Position numbers and translations under genes: made by a program. The notes beneath the pieces are model-generated. The model saw only the letters and a list, made by a program, of their open reading frames with translations. It was not told the origin of the DNA and ran no database searches. Below are positions 37,115 through 46,976 of a stretch of 64,000 nucleotides of DNA, one piece after another. This DNA comes from Zizania palustris (Eukaryota; Streptophyta; Magnoliopsida; Poales; Poaceae). Position 1 is the first letter of the stretch, and every line of letters begins with the position of its first letter. The stretch covers positions 23,498,162 to 23,562,161 of the forward strand of contig JAAALK010000287.1 in the NCBI GenBank assembly GCA_019279435.1. Direction: 5' to 3'.

Positions 37115-39577
37115 ATGGATAGAGGCAGTAAAATTCCTCTGTTCGATGGGACAGATTTTGCATACTGGAAGGTGCGCATGGAGGCTTACTTGTTAAGCCA
37201 AGGAAATGCAATTTGGGAGATTGTGGACTCACAATACTCCATCCCTGATACCCGCACCACTCAAACTGAAAAAGATCAGTATATTGCCAACTCGAAGGCA
37301 AAGAACATTCTGTTCATTGGTTTGAGTCGGAGTGAGTTTGATAGGGTGCAGCACCTTAGGACTGCTAGGGAGATTTGGTCAACGCTCACTATTTATCATG
37401 AGGGCTCTACTCAGATTAAGGCCAGGCGCCAAAGCACCTACAACCAACAGTATCAGCTGTTTGTGCAGGCACCTGGTGAATCTATAGATGCCATGTTTTC
37501 TCGCTTTGATGCTATAGTGAGTAACTTGCGATCCAACGGGACGCTTGCTTACAGTGATCACGATAGAGCTATCAAGCTTCTCTATGCTCTTGACCGTAGC
37601 ATATGGGAGGTGAAGATATCGAGCATTGAGGAGTCCACAGGCTATGACACATTGACCTGTGACGAACTCTTTAGCAAGCTGAAGTCCACAGAGATTGCCA
37701 AGGCATCTCTTGCTGTGCACAGAAGCTCTTTGCCACAGCCATTGGCATTGGTTTCTAGCACTAGCCGTGGCACCACTGCAGAACCAAGCACATCAGGCAC
37801 TTGTGTTCTTGCAGATGGTTTTGCTTTGTCCTCCCTGGTCTCCGTCACAAAGGAGCAGGTGGACACTCTAGCTGATGATGAGCTTGCTCTCATTGCCCGG
37901 AGGTTCACCCGCTTTCATCATGAGAGACGGGATCAGCGGAGAAGTGGTTTTAGTGGCTGCTATGAATGTGGCGACACCTCTCACATCAAGGCCAATTGCC
38001 CCAAGGTCAAGAAGAGAGATGAGAGTGACCGCCCCAAATTCCACAAAAAGGAGAGGAAGCCCTTTGTGAAGGGCAAGCGCGGCAAGATGGCTAAGAAAGT
38101 AGCCAAGGCCGCTTCCAGAGCTTTTGTTGCTGCTCTCAGCGACATCGACACATCCTCAACTGAGGAGTCGAGCTCTGAGGAGGAGGAGTCCCCAAGGAAG
38201 GAGGACAAGAAGGATAAGAAGGGACGTGACTTCACCGGCCTTTGTTTCATGGCCGACAGCGATCACAGCGGCGATGAGCTTGACTCATCTGAGGTAAACC
38301 TATCATCTGACCAGCTTCTAATTAAATTAGATGAGCTGAATGAAGTAGTGCTTGGTCAGGATAGATTACTTGTGCAAGCCGCTAGAGAAAGAAAAGACCT
38401 TAGACTTAGGCTAGAAAATATGTCTACTGAATATGCCATGCTTAAGTCTAAGTTTGATGATGCTGAATGTGAATCATGTTCTGTTGTCATGAGTGAGCTT
38501 GCTCAGTTGCGTTCTGTTCATGCTCAAACTCTTTCTGAGCTTGAGACTGCACAGAAGCAGCTTTTGGAGGTGGATTCTAGACCTCGTGATATTATTGATT
38601 GCATGAACTGCTCTTTATTGCGCGATAGCATTAATTTACGTGATAAGCATGTTCATGATCTAGAGGCTAGATTGGAGAGGGCCGGTAGTTCTAAGGATGT
38701 GCAACCTGTTTGTGACACTTGCATTACCCTTAAGGACCAGCTAGGCACTGTTAGAGAGCGGGCTGAAAGCCTCATGTCCGAAAATGAATACCTTCTTTCT
38801 GTGGTGAATAAATGCACTGAAGGGAAGGGTAGGATGGATTTGCTCTTGGCCAAGACCAAGTTGTGTGCTGATAGAGCCGGGGTAGCTCTAGGTTTGGGTT
38901 TTGAGAGGATAGCTTTAGACAGTAAGACCAAAACTGTTTTTACCTCTCCTACCACCCTAGAGAAAGAAAGAGCTCTGTTGGACACCCCATCAGCCAAAAA
39001 GCCTACCCATCCACCAAAGAAAACCACTCCTCCTACCAATAAAAATCCTCCCAAGAAAGCCACTCAGAAGAAACCCAAGGAGCCTGTGAGAGTTGCTCCT
39101 ATGACCCATGAGAGTGCCCCCAGGAGAGTGTTTCACTGTTCTTATTGTCAGAGGGCGGGTCATTTGATTGGTTTCTGTTTCCGTCGCATCAAGGATGAGC
39201 GACGTGCACAGGCGATGAGCTATCAGGACATGCATTACCCATCTTTCGGTAGGCATGAGTCTGAGTATCACTCTCGTCCTGTTTTCGAGGCTCCTCGTGC
39301 TTCTCGGAGAGGTTTTGCTCCTCGAGGTGTTCACCATGTTCCATATGGTGGTAGACCTCGGGCGAGTAGCTTTGTACCTCGTCAGAGTAGGAGACCTCGA
39401 CATGCTTTGAGTTCTTTGCATGTAGGTAGACCTCGCACTTTCCACCATTCTGATTTTTATGTGCGTAGACCGTCTACTTTTACTGTGCCTACTACTCGTG
39501 TCACTCAGTGCTGGATGCCTCGCCATTATTTTACTCACCCCAGCACTGAGCGATCGAGGCGTTCTTATCATGTGTAG
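37115..39577 (+). CDS. gag: copia gag, 820 codons
   Basis: The start ATG is 64 bases inside the LTR. Residues about 1-200 form the UBN2/DUF4219-type capsid region (KIPLFDGTDFAYWKVRMEAY at the start, typical of copia gag). A CCHC knuckle CYECGDTSHIKANC lies near residue 281, followed by a basic patch and an acidic serine-rich segment (about 345-390). A coiled-coil-prone stretch covers about 400-560. A second CCHC knuckle CSYCQRAGHLIGFC is near residue 674, and an Arg/His-rich tail follows. The frame ends at TAG 39575-39577, and pol continues in the same frame. No frameshift or internal stop is seen. The protein would form the virus-like particle in the cytoplasm. Confidence 0.92.
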   Translation: MDRGSKIPLFDGTDFAYWKVRMEAYLLSQGNAIWEIVDSQYSIPDTRTTQTEKDQYIANSKAKNILFIGLSRSEFDRVQHLRTAREIWSTLTIYHEGSTQIKARRQSTYNQQYQLFVQAPGESIDAMFSRFDAIVSNLRSNGTLAYSDHDRAIKLLYALDRSIWEVKISSIEESTGYDTLTCDELFSKLKSTEIAKASLAVHRSSLPQPLALVSSTSRGTTAEPSTSGTCVLADGFALSSLVSVTKEQVDTLADDELALIARRFTRFHHERRDQRRSGFSGCYECGDTSHIKANCPKVKKRDESDRPKFHKKERKPFVKGKRGKMAKKVAKAASRAFVAALSDIDTSSTEESSSEEEESPRKEDKKDKKGRDFTGLCFMADSDHSGDELDSSEVNLSSDQLLIKLDELNEVVLGQDRLLVQAARERKDLRLRLENMSTEYAMLKSKFDDAECESCSVVMSELAQLRSVHAQTLSELETAQKQLLEVDSRPRDIIDCMNCSLLRDSINLRDKHVHDLEARLERAGSSKDVQPVCDTCITLKDQLGTVRERAESLMSENEYLLSVVNKCTEGKGRMDLLLAKTKLCADRAGVALGLGFERIALDSKTKTVFTSPTTLEKERALLDTPSAKKPTHPPKKTTPPTNKNPPKKATQKKPKEPVRVAPMTHESAPRRVFHCSYCQRAGHLIGFCFRRIKDERRAQAMSYQDMHYPSFGRHESEYHSRPVFEAPRASRRGFAPRGVHHVPYGGRPRASSFVPRQSRRPRHALSSLHVGRPRTFHHSDFYVRRPSTFTVPTTRVTQCWMPRHYFTHPSTERSRRSYHV

Positions 39578-42500
39578 GCGACAGGTCGAGGCTTGGAGGG
39601 CACGTGGATCATGGACTCCGGTTGTTCGCGCCACATGACCGGAGATGCAGCTTGGTTCTCCAGCCTCACCACAACCAAGCAAAGGGAACATATCACCTTC
39701 GGAAACAATCGAAGGAGTAGAGTGAAAGGTAAAGGTGTGGTAAGGATTAACACGAACTTCACTCTCAAAGATGTTGCTTTGGTTGAGAACCTGGGATACA
39801 ATTTGTTGTCTGTATCTCAGTTGCTTGATGAGGGCTTCGAAGTGCGATTTCATCGCGATACTTCGCAAGTGCTCAATTCTGATGGCGTTGTGGTATGTAA
39901 GATCTTTAGGGTTGGGAGAGTTTTTGGAGCTGATTTTTCAGAATCGTCTGGTTCTTCTCATTGTCTTGTTGCACATTCGACTTCTGAGCTTTGGAAGTGG
40001 CATAGGAGACTAGGGCATATGAGCTTTGAGTTGCTCGCTCGTCTGAGCGCCCTAGGTCTGATCCGAGGATTGCCCAAGCTCAAGTTTGAGAAGAATTTAG
40101 TTTGCGCTCCTTGTCGACATGGAAAAATGATTGCTGCTTCGCATTCGCCAGTCACCACAGTGATGACTGAACAGCCCGGAGAACTTCTCCACATGGACAC
40201 TGTAGGTCCTTCTCGGGTTAGTTCTTTAGGCGGGAAGTGGTATGTACTTGTTATTGTCGACGATTTCTCTCGCTACTCTTGGGTCTTCTTTCTTGCCAGC
40301 AAGGATGAAGTGTTTTCACACTTTCGGAGCTTGGCTTTGAGACTTTTCACTGAACTCCCAGGTGCATTAAAATTCATTCGAAGCGATAATGGCACCGAGT
40401 TCAAAAATAGTCTCTTTGTTGATTTTTGCATGGAGCATGGCATAGAACATCAATTCTCTGCTCCGCGGGTTCCTCAACAGAACGGTGTTGTTGAGAGGAA
40501 AAACCGCACTTTGGTTGAGATGGCTAGGACGATGCTTGATGAGCATAGGACTCCTAGAAAATTCTGGGCTGAGGCCATGAACACTGCTTGTTACATCTCA
40601 AACCGAATTTTCTTGCGCTCAATTTTAAATTTGACATCTTATGAGCTGCGTTTTGGGAGACAGCCCAAGGTTACTCATCTTCGAGTTTTTGGCTGTCGCT
40701 GCTTTATCCTAAAACGTGGTAACTTGGATAAATTTGAGTCGCGATCTTCTGACGGGATCTTTTTGGGTTATACTACTCATGGTCATTCTTATCGTGTTTA
40801 TAACTTGGAAACTAACACTGTCATCGAGTCATGTGATGTGACTTTTGATGAATCAACCCCCTCTGTTAGTTCTGCTTTTGAACAGGCAAATGAACACGAC
40901 ATGGAACAGACCTTATTCGAAGATGAAGATCCCGGAGAATTCGAGGATGATCCCCTACTACCCTCGACATCAACCCCCGAAGCTGACCCCGCTTCAACTA
41001 CTTCGGCACGAGGTCCCGAAGCGACTACCTCAACATCGGTCATCTTGGACCACTCCAACGCACAAGTTGAGGGGGAGACTGCATCCCGCCGCGAGGCTCC
41101 ACATCATGTCCAAAGGATGCACCCTCCCGAGCAGATCATTGGTGAGCTTGATCAAAGGGTAACACGTTCTCACGCTCATTTCACTAATGCTGCTTTTGTT
41201 GCTTCTTTCGAGCCTTTAGATGTTAGTCATGCACTTTCTGATTCTAGTTGGATCAATGCCATGCATGAAGAGCTTGAGAATTTTGAAAGAAACCAAGTCT
41301 GGACTTTAGTTGATCCTCCACCAAATGTTCATTTCATTGGAACAAAATGGATTTTTAAAAATAAACAAGGGGAGGATGGGACAATTGTTAGAAATAAGGC
41401 TAGACTTGTAGCTCAGGGCTTTTCTCAACTAGAAGGGATTGATTTTACTGAAACTTTTGCACCTGTTGCTCGCCTTGAGGCCATTAGGATTTTGCTTGCC
41501 TTTGCGACATCCCGGGGATTCAAACTCTATCAAATGGATGTCAAAAGTGCTTTTCTTAATGGCTTCATAGGTGAAGATGTCTATGTAAAACAACCCCCTG
41601 GTTTTGAAAACCCCAAGTACCCACATAAAGTCCTTAAACTTCATAAGGCTCTTTATGGACTCAAGCAGGCCCCTCGGGCTTGGTATGATAGACTTAAGTC
41701 TTTTCTGCTTGAGCGAGGGTATTTGATGGGCTCTATTGATAAAACTTTGTTTACTCTCAAGCATGGCAAAGATTTCCTCCTAGTACAGATTTATGTGGAT
41801 GATATCATCTTTGGTGGCTCTTCTCATGCTTTAGTTGCCGAGTTTGCAGATACCATGAGCAGGGAGTTTGAAATGTCGATGATGGGTGAACTCACCTTTT
41901 TCCTTGGTTTGCAAATCAAGCAAAGCAAACAAGTTACTTTTGTCCACCAGACAAAGTACACCAAGGACCTGCTCAAGAAGTTCGACATGTCCGATGCGAA
42001 GCCCCTCGCCACTCCAATGGCTACATCTGTAGCATTGGACCCTGACGAAGATGGAGAAGCCGTAGATCAGAAGGAGTTCCGAAGCATGATCGGCTCCCTC
42101 CTCTACTTGACTGCCACGAGGCCGGACATACACTTCGCTGTGTGTCTGTGCGCTCGTTTTCAGGCTTCACCACGAGCTTCGCACCGCCAAGCGGTTAAGC
42201 GCATCTTAAGGTATCTCAAACACACCCTTGAATTTGGCATATGGTATTCATCATCTTCATCCTTATGTCTTAGAGGTTATTCAGATGCGGATTTTGCTGG
42301 GTGTAGAATTGATAGGAAGAGTACCTCTGGTACTTGTCATTTTCTGGGTACGTCTCTGGTTTGTTGGTCTTCCCGCAAACAGTCTAGTGTTGCACAATCG
42401 ACGGCTGAGGCCGAATATGTTGCTGCAGCTAGCTGTTGCTCTCAGATTTTGTGGATGGTTTCCACTTTGCGGGATTTCGGGTTAGATTATAAGAGTGTTC

Positions 42501-42745
42501 CACTTTTCTGTGATAACACTAGTGCTATTTGTATTGCAAACAACCCGGTTCAGCACTCCAGAACCAAACACATTGATGTACGGTATCATTTTCTCAGAGA
42601 TCACAATGAGAAGGGTGATATTGAACTTCAATATGTTGATACCCAACACCAGCTTGCCGATATTTTTACAAAACCCCTCGATGCTTCACGGTTTGCTTAC
42701 TTGCGTGGGGAACTTGGTATCTGTCATCCCTACGGTATTTTGTGA
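39578..42745 (+). CDS. pol: copia pol (protease-integrase-RT-RNase H), intact frame
   Basis: The frame continues directly after the gag amber codon for about 1055 codons. Domains in order: protease with WIMDSGCSRHMTG (active DSG); GAG-pre-integrase HHCC segment (WHRRLGHMS to CAPCRHGK); integrase core with HMDTVGPSR, RSDNGTEFKN and PQQNGVVERKNRTL (the D, D and E); reverse transcriptase with KARLVAQGFSQ, MDVKSAFLNG and YVDDIIFGG; RNase H with GYSDADFAGC, STAEAEYVAA and FCDNTSAICIA. The first ATG, at 39611, lies within the protease active-site motif, so pol has no useful start of its own and probably depends on readthrough of the amber codon. No internal stop or frameshift. Confidence 0.94.
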   Translation, partial: ATGRGLEGTWIMDSGCSRHMTGDAAWFSSLTTTKQREHITFGNNRRSRVKGKGVVRINTNFTLKDVALVENLGYNLLSVSQLLDEGFEVRFHRDTSQVLNSDGVVVCKIFRVGRVFGADFSESSGSSHCLVAHSTSELWKWHRRLGHMSFELLARLSALGLIRGLPKLKFEKNLVCAPCRHGKMIAASHSPVTTVMTEQPGELLHMDTVGPSRVSSLGGKWYVLVIVDDFSRYSWVFFLASKDEVFSHFRSLALRLFTELPGALKFIRSDNGTEFKNSLFVDFCMEHGIEHQFSAPRVPQQNGVVERKNRTLVEMARTMLDEHRTPRKFWAEAMNTACYISNRIFLRSILNLTSYELRFGRQPKVTHLRVFGCRCFILKRGNLDKFESRSSDGIFLGYTTHGHSYRVYNLETNTVIESCDVTFDESTPSVSSAFEQANEHDMEQTLFEDEDPGEFEDDPLLPSTSTPEADPASTTSARGPEATTSTSVILDHSNAQVEGETASRREAPHHVQRMHPPEQIIGELDQRVTRSHAHFTNAAFVASFEPLDVSHALSDSSWINAMHEELENFERNQVWTLVDPPPNVHFIGTKWIFKNKQGEDGTIVRNKARLVAQGFSQLEGIDFTETFAPVARLEAIRILLAFATSRGFKLYQMDVKSAFLNGFIGEDVYVKQPPGFENPKYPHKVLKLHKALYGLKQAPRAWYDRLKSFLLERGYLMGSIDKTLFTLKHGKDFLLVQIYVDDIIFGGSSHALVAEFADTMSREFEMSMMGELTFFLGLQIKQSKQVTFVHQTKYTKDLLKKFDMSDAKPLATPMATSVALDPDEDGEAVDQKEFRSMIGSLLYLTATRPDIHFAVCLCARFQASPRASHRQAVKRILRYLKHTLEFGIWYSSSSSLCLRGYSDADFAGCRIDRKSTSGTCHFLGTSLVCWSSRKQSSVAQSTAEAEYVAAASCCSQILWMVSTLRDFGLDYKSVPLFCDNTSAICIANNPVQHSRTKHIDVRYHFLRDHNEKGDIELQYVDTQHQLADIFTKPLDASRFAYLRGELGICHPYGIL

Positions 42746-43907
42746 GGGGGAGCTGATTTTAATTGTCTTGCATATGCTCGTTATGTGTGGAATTGCACTT
42801 ACATCTTTTGCTATTATATGCCTGCTTTTAATTCAAAGAAGTCATGACAGCTCAGCTCTATGAAATATGTCTGGCACATTGATAGTGCATGATGTTTTAT
42901 TTTCTAAAATCAAAACTTGCTCACTGCTAAATCGTGTATCTAGCTTGTTTAGGCAGGACTGCTTTTAGCTATCTTTTATCTACTTGACAGCAAGACACTG
43001 TTCCTTGGATGCTAAAATTTGCAACTTGAAAAATTGTGTTCTTTATTCATGGATATTCATCAAAATAACTTATTCATCTGAATCAAAATCACAAATCCAT
43101 GATTTGTCTGGTTTGAATGAAAAGATCCAGGAGGGTTTGTTTGTCGCACTACTCTATTCTAGACTGCTTACCATTGCACTTTGGTCTGAACTGGAATAGT
43201 GTAGTGTATGCCAAAATCACCGCCTTAAGCTTCAGATGGCTTTCATGCCTAGGCTTGGCCTGATTGGAAAGTATAAGGTGGACAAACAAATAACCCCTGG
43301 CATTAAGAAAAAGAACAACAAAATTAATTGCTCATCAAGTTTGCTTTCACAGCTCCTTTTGAACAAGACTTGTCTGTCTAGGGTAGAACTTGTTAGCTTT
43401 GCGCAGTCCTTGCCTTCTCATGTCTAACTACTGTGATTAAGTGGTGATGCTTTTACTTCAAAATGACAAAATCACATGCCATCATCTTGTTTCACAGATT
43501 GTTAAATTGAGCTGAGCACATGATCATTTGTGTTAATTTTGGCATATTTTTGCATTATATGTCTTTGCAATTCTATTCATTTCGCAGCTTTGCATCTTTT
43601 GAATGCTCCTTGATGCTTGCATTGCCAAAGGGGGAGAGATTTTGCTATGTTCTCTGCTGCAAGACGGCATTATTTCTAAAGGGGGAGAGATTTTTGACAT
43701 AAAGGGGGAGAAACATTTGCTCAACTCAGGGGGAGTTTTTTATCCAAAGGGAGTTTTGCCGAAGGGGCTTTTACTCTTTTACAAAGGGGGAGAAAATTTC
43801 TTTTATCAAGTGACATGCTTTGGCTCTTTTTGAGTTTTTATGGTCACTTGTGTGCTGAAAATTTTTACATTTTCTTGAACTTCAATTTGGTTGTCAATGC
43901 ACTCATC
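42746..43907 (+). other. 3' untranslated region of the copia element, with purine-tract array
   Basis: About 1.16 kb between pol and the 3' LTR. Only short unrelated frames occur, and no env-like protein with signal peptide or membrane anchor is convincing. From 43627 to 43797 it holds repeated purine tracts (see that entry). Confidence 0.8.
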
Positions 43908-43918
43908 AAGGGGGAGAT
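43627..43918 (+). repeat. Array of polypurine-tract-like motifs ending in the functional PPT
   Basis: AAAGGGGGAGAGAT starts at 43627 and again at 43678. AAAGGGGGAGAAAC follows at about 43701, CAGGGGGAG at about 43728, AAAGGGAG at about 43746 and AAAGGGGGAGAAAAT at about 43783. The tract that directly precedes the 3' LTR, CAAGGGGGAGAT, is at 43907-43918 and is the expected plus-strand primer. Confidence 0.85.
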
Positions 43919-45747
43919 TGAGAAACCAAGGGTGGTTTCGGTGTATGTGATGAGTGATTGACAGGATTATTTACCCTCTGTTCGAAGGGTACCTCCGAAG
44001 GGGCTTCGGAGGTGGTACCTCCGAAGGGTGTTCGGAGGTGTGTCACCGGAGTGTGTTCGGTGTTTGCTTGCTGCAGCTGCGCAGCGGAGTGTGCCTGTCG
44101 GAGGGGTCCGACAGTACGCGATGACTGGGTTCGTACCGATGGCTTCGGTACTTTGGGCGGTACACCGGAGTGTGTGCCGGAGGTTGCTAACCCGGAGAGG
44201 TCTCCGGAGTACTGGATACACTTGTTTGCTTGTCTGTGGTGCGCAGGGACTTCGGAGGCGACGGACAGGGTTCGAGCCGGGTGAACCTGGGTCAAGCGGG
44301 TGGCTTGATGCCAGGGGAGCGGGGAGCTCCGTCACGGTGGCAGCGAAGGTGGTCCGGGTCGGTCCTCGGGTCGAGGCGTGCCAGGTGAAGGCAGAGAGTG
44401 CGGAGCGTGGCTCCGGCTGAAGGTACTCCGAGACAAAGTCCTCGGAGGTGAGGCACTTCGAAGGTACTCCGAATGGAGTGACTTCGGAGTTGGTAGACCA
44501 AGTCCTCTGCGGAGGCAAGGTGTTCGAAGTGTGCTCCGGAGGGAGACACTCGAAGGGTGGTACTCCGAAGGTGGGGCTTCGGAGTGAGGATGACTTGTGG
44601 TGCTTCGGCCATGCATGGCTTCGGTACACGGACGGACGGTGTTCGAGCTCGGAGTAGCTGCGAAGCCGTGGTGATCCACTCCGGAGGTGGTGGTGCGAAG
44701 GCCCAAGGGCTTTGACGGCTTCGGCTTAAAACCGTCACTGTATCGAAGGACTTCTTCGGCGGAGCGAAGGCCAACCGGCTGCAGGCTTCTCGCCGAAGCT
44801 ACCGCACCCCTCGCGTGCGAAGGGAGGTTCCAGAAGTCAACACTGTAAAGGCTGACACTGTCTGTTCTGGAAAAGGCTGACACTGTCCCCTCTGCAGCTG
44901 ACAGAGAAGCCTCCAAAATAAAGGTGGACTACCTTTTGTACCCCTTAGTTCTGTAGAGACAAAATGGATGTAAACCCTAGGGGTAATGTAGTCACTTCCT
45001 TAGGATGAAGCCGTGGGCTATAAATATGGGGGCTCGGTAGGTAACATTTAACACTTTGAGCATTTACTGTTGAGCTCCTGTAGACAGACCTCGCTGTATT
45101 CATTCTGAGTTCAATACATTTTGTGTTCCTTGTTCAAGCGGCGAAGCCCTGCTTCTGTGTGCTTTTGCTTGAGCTCGTATTGCATACTTCGCTAGTTTTA
45201 GTTCACCGAAGCCTGTCTTGGCGAAGGGTGTTTTTCCCGCGAAGTGTGCTTTTCTGTGTGCTGTCGCTCTGTGTAACACGAGGCAAGACCTCGCTGCTTA
45301 ATAGCGAAGCCCTGATCTTTTCCCGTAGTGCTTCTTGTGTCGAAGCCCTTAGCGTGTTCCGTTTTGTGTGCGTGTAGACCTTCTGGTACGAAGCCCAGCA
45401 CCCGTTGCTGTCGCCAAGTACTTGGTCGTAGTCCTCAGAGGGCTGTCCACTCTTGCGAAGGGTGAAGTGCGAAGCCTGCTCGGAGCACCTCGTGTGCGGA
45501 GCCTGCACTGACTTAGCAGAGTAGATTTTCGGGGGTTGTTAGTGGAGCGAAGTCTTCTTGGCTTCGAACTTTTGCTCCTCCGAAGCCTGTGTTCGAAGGT
45601 GTCGAAGTACCTCCGAACCAGACCTTCGAAGGTAGTGTTCGAAGCCTGTTCCGCAGAAGACAGAACCGAACCGAAGGCTAAGTTTTTAGCCAGAAATTTT
45701 AAAAGCTCCCATTCACCCCCCCTCTGGTCGCCGTTTCCGGTCCAACA
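43919..45747 (+). repeat. 3' LTR of the copia element
   Basis: Same 1829-bp sequence as the 5' LTR as far as read, with TATA box at 45018-45026. It could drive readthrough transcription into the flanking solo LTR. Confidence 0.95.
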
Positions 45748-46384
45748 TTAGTAGTTAGTGCTCTAAGTACTAGCACATTTACGATGCCTCGCTTATAATT
45801 ACTACAATAATATTAGCTAGGGCTCTAAACTCTTTGATATATGTCTCAACTTATTGTTATTCTGATAATTGCTAAAGACTTGGAAGATAATGAAGTTATA
45901 AGCATGGTGGGTTCCGGGTGCAAGCTAGGGCATTGATGGTCACACCTGGGGCACTATAAGGACCGGTCTGCGAGATCTGTTGCGATGTAAAATCGTACTA
46001 ACAATAAGTTGAATGGGTAAGACATAATCTGGAGTATGGTTCGTTTCAACGTGATGCACCAAGCGGAGGAGGCAAGTTCATCAGTTAGGAGTTTCCTTTG
46101 GGATGGCTTGTACCGACGAGGCACAAATGGGGGTCTACGTCTATCAATCAGGATCAGCCTATGTATTTTCGAATGTGATTCCAGTGGAGCGTTGACGAAA
46201 CCTAGTGTTGTTGTCCTCTCGTTGAACCGACTCATATGAAAGGTTTTGGCATGAGTTCCATCGGGGTGACGTGGTGTCACCTCGACACACTTTGGTGTGT
46301 GGGAATAAGTGCCTTGTGGGTAAAGTTTTACACCTCTGATCAGAGTATAACCTTTTCGAAAAGTCGTGCCCACGGTTATGGGCA

Positions 46385-46460
46385 GCCTAGTGATGTTCTC
46401 CTCAATTAGATGTTTAATGCAAGCCTAGTGATGTTCTCCTCAATTGGATGTTTAATGCAA
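46385..46460. repeat. Tandem duplication, two 38-bp units
   Basis: GCCTAGTGATGTTCTCCTCA begins at 46385 and again at 46423. The units differ at one visible base (ATTAGATG against ATTGGATG). It lies within the last piece of the plus-strand solo LTR. Confidence 0.9.
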
Positions 46461-46962
46461 GTTTGAATGTTATGTTATGAATGTGATGGTTTGAATTGTG
46501 CGAGTTGGCACAAGTGTGCAACTTGAGGTAGTGGAAGTCTTTACTTATTTACATTCATGCTTAGAATTTGACATCACAACATGCTTAATCTTTACAAATA
46601 TGCTTTTATGCAAAACAAGCTTAGAGTATGCTCCTTTGTTATTAAGCTTTTATTATATACATATTTGTGGCTTGTTGAGTACGTTCGTACTCACTCCCAT
46701 TAACAAACACCTTCAAATGTTGCGTATCAAGATGATGGTCTAGAATGAGTTGTCCTAGTCGAGGATGAAGTCGTGGGTTAAGATGTTCGCCAAGACGTTT
46801 TCATTTCCTTAGTTCGCTTTTGTAATAATTGTAGCCTATGAGCTATACTTTGTTTTCATATTATTTGTTGCCTGGCAATGAACATCTTGTATGATTTGAT
46901 TTTTATAATGAGATTCAATAAAACTAGAATCGTGAGATTTCAGGCTGTTATAGTCTTCAACC

Positions 46963-46976
46963 TGGCTCTGATACCA
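46963..46976 (-). other. Primer-binding site of the outermost element
   Basis: The minus strand reads TGGTATCAGAGCCA, two bases inside an LTR edge at 46979. This sets the orientation of the outermost element as minus and marks 46979 as the inner end of its 5' LTR. Confidence 0.75.

Larger units (their letters stand above)
35222..45747 (+). mobile_element. Full-length Ty1/copia element, SIRE/Maximus type, TSD TTAGT
   Basis: TTAGT flanks the element at 35217-35221 and 45748-45752. LTRs at 35222-37050 and 43919-45747 are both 1829 bp, begin TGAGAAACC and end GGTCCAACA. All LTR reading frames recur at a constant offset of 8697, so the two LTRs look identical. The primer-binding site is at 37053-37064 and the polypurine tract at 43908-43918. 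Gag and pol are in one frame, separated by one amber codon. The large gag with two CCHC knuckles, the long 3' untranslated region with repeated polypurine tracts and initiator-Met priming fit the SIRE/Maximus (Opie/Ji-like) lineage. Identical LTRs imply very recent insertion. Confidence 0.95.
14572..46952 (+). mobile_element. Plus-strand solo LTR (fragmented host of the nest), TSD GTCTT
   Basis: GTCTT lies at 14567-14571 and 46953-46957. The LTR runs from TTTAACACCC (a one-base change from TGTAACACC) to GCTGTTATA. It is present in three pieces, 14572-15215, 34110-35221 and 45753-46952, about 2956 bp in all, separated by two later insertions. Orientation is shown by a CCAAT/CTATAAAG promoter pair at 15092-15109 and by blocks that match the minus-strand LTRs of this window only as reverse complement. 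Examples are GATCAAGGCAAGTCAC at 35028-35043 and GTGCCTTGTGGGTAAAG at about 46310. No internal region or second LTR is present, so it is a solo LTR of the long chromovirus-type class. Confidence 0.8.

Noticed and set aside
42746..43907. Possible env-like ORF after copia pol
   Set aside because: Frames are short (up to 122 codons) and lie partly in pol shadow; no signal peptide, coiled coil and membrane anchor in order.
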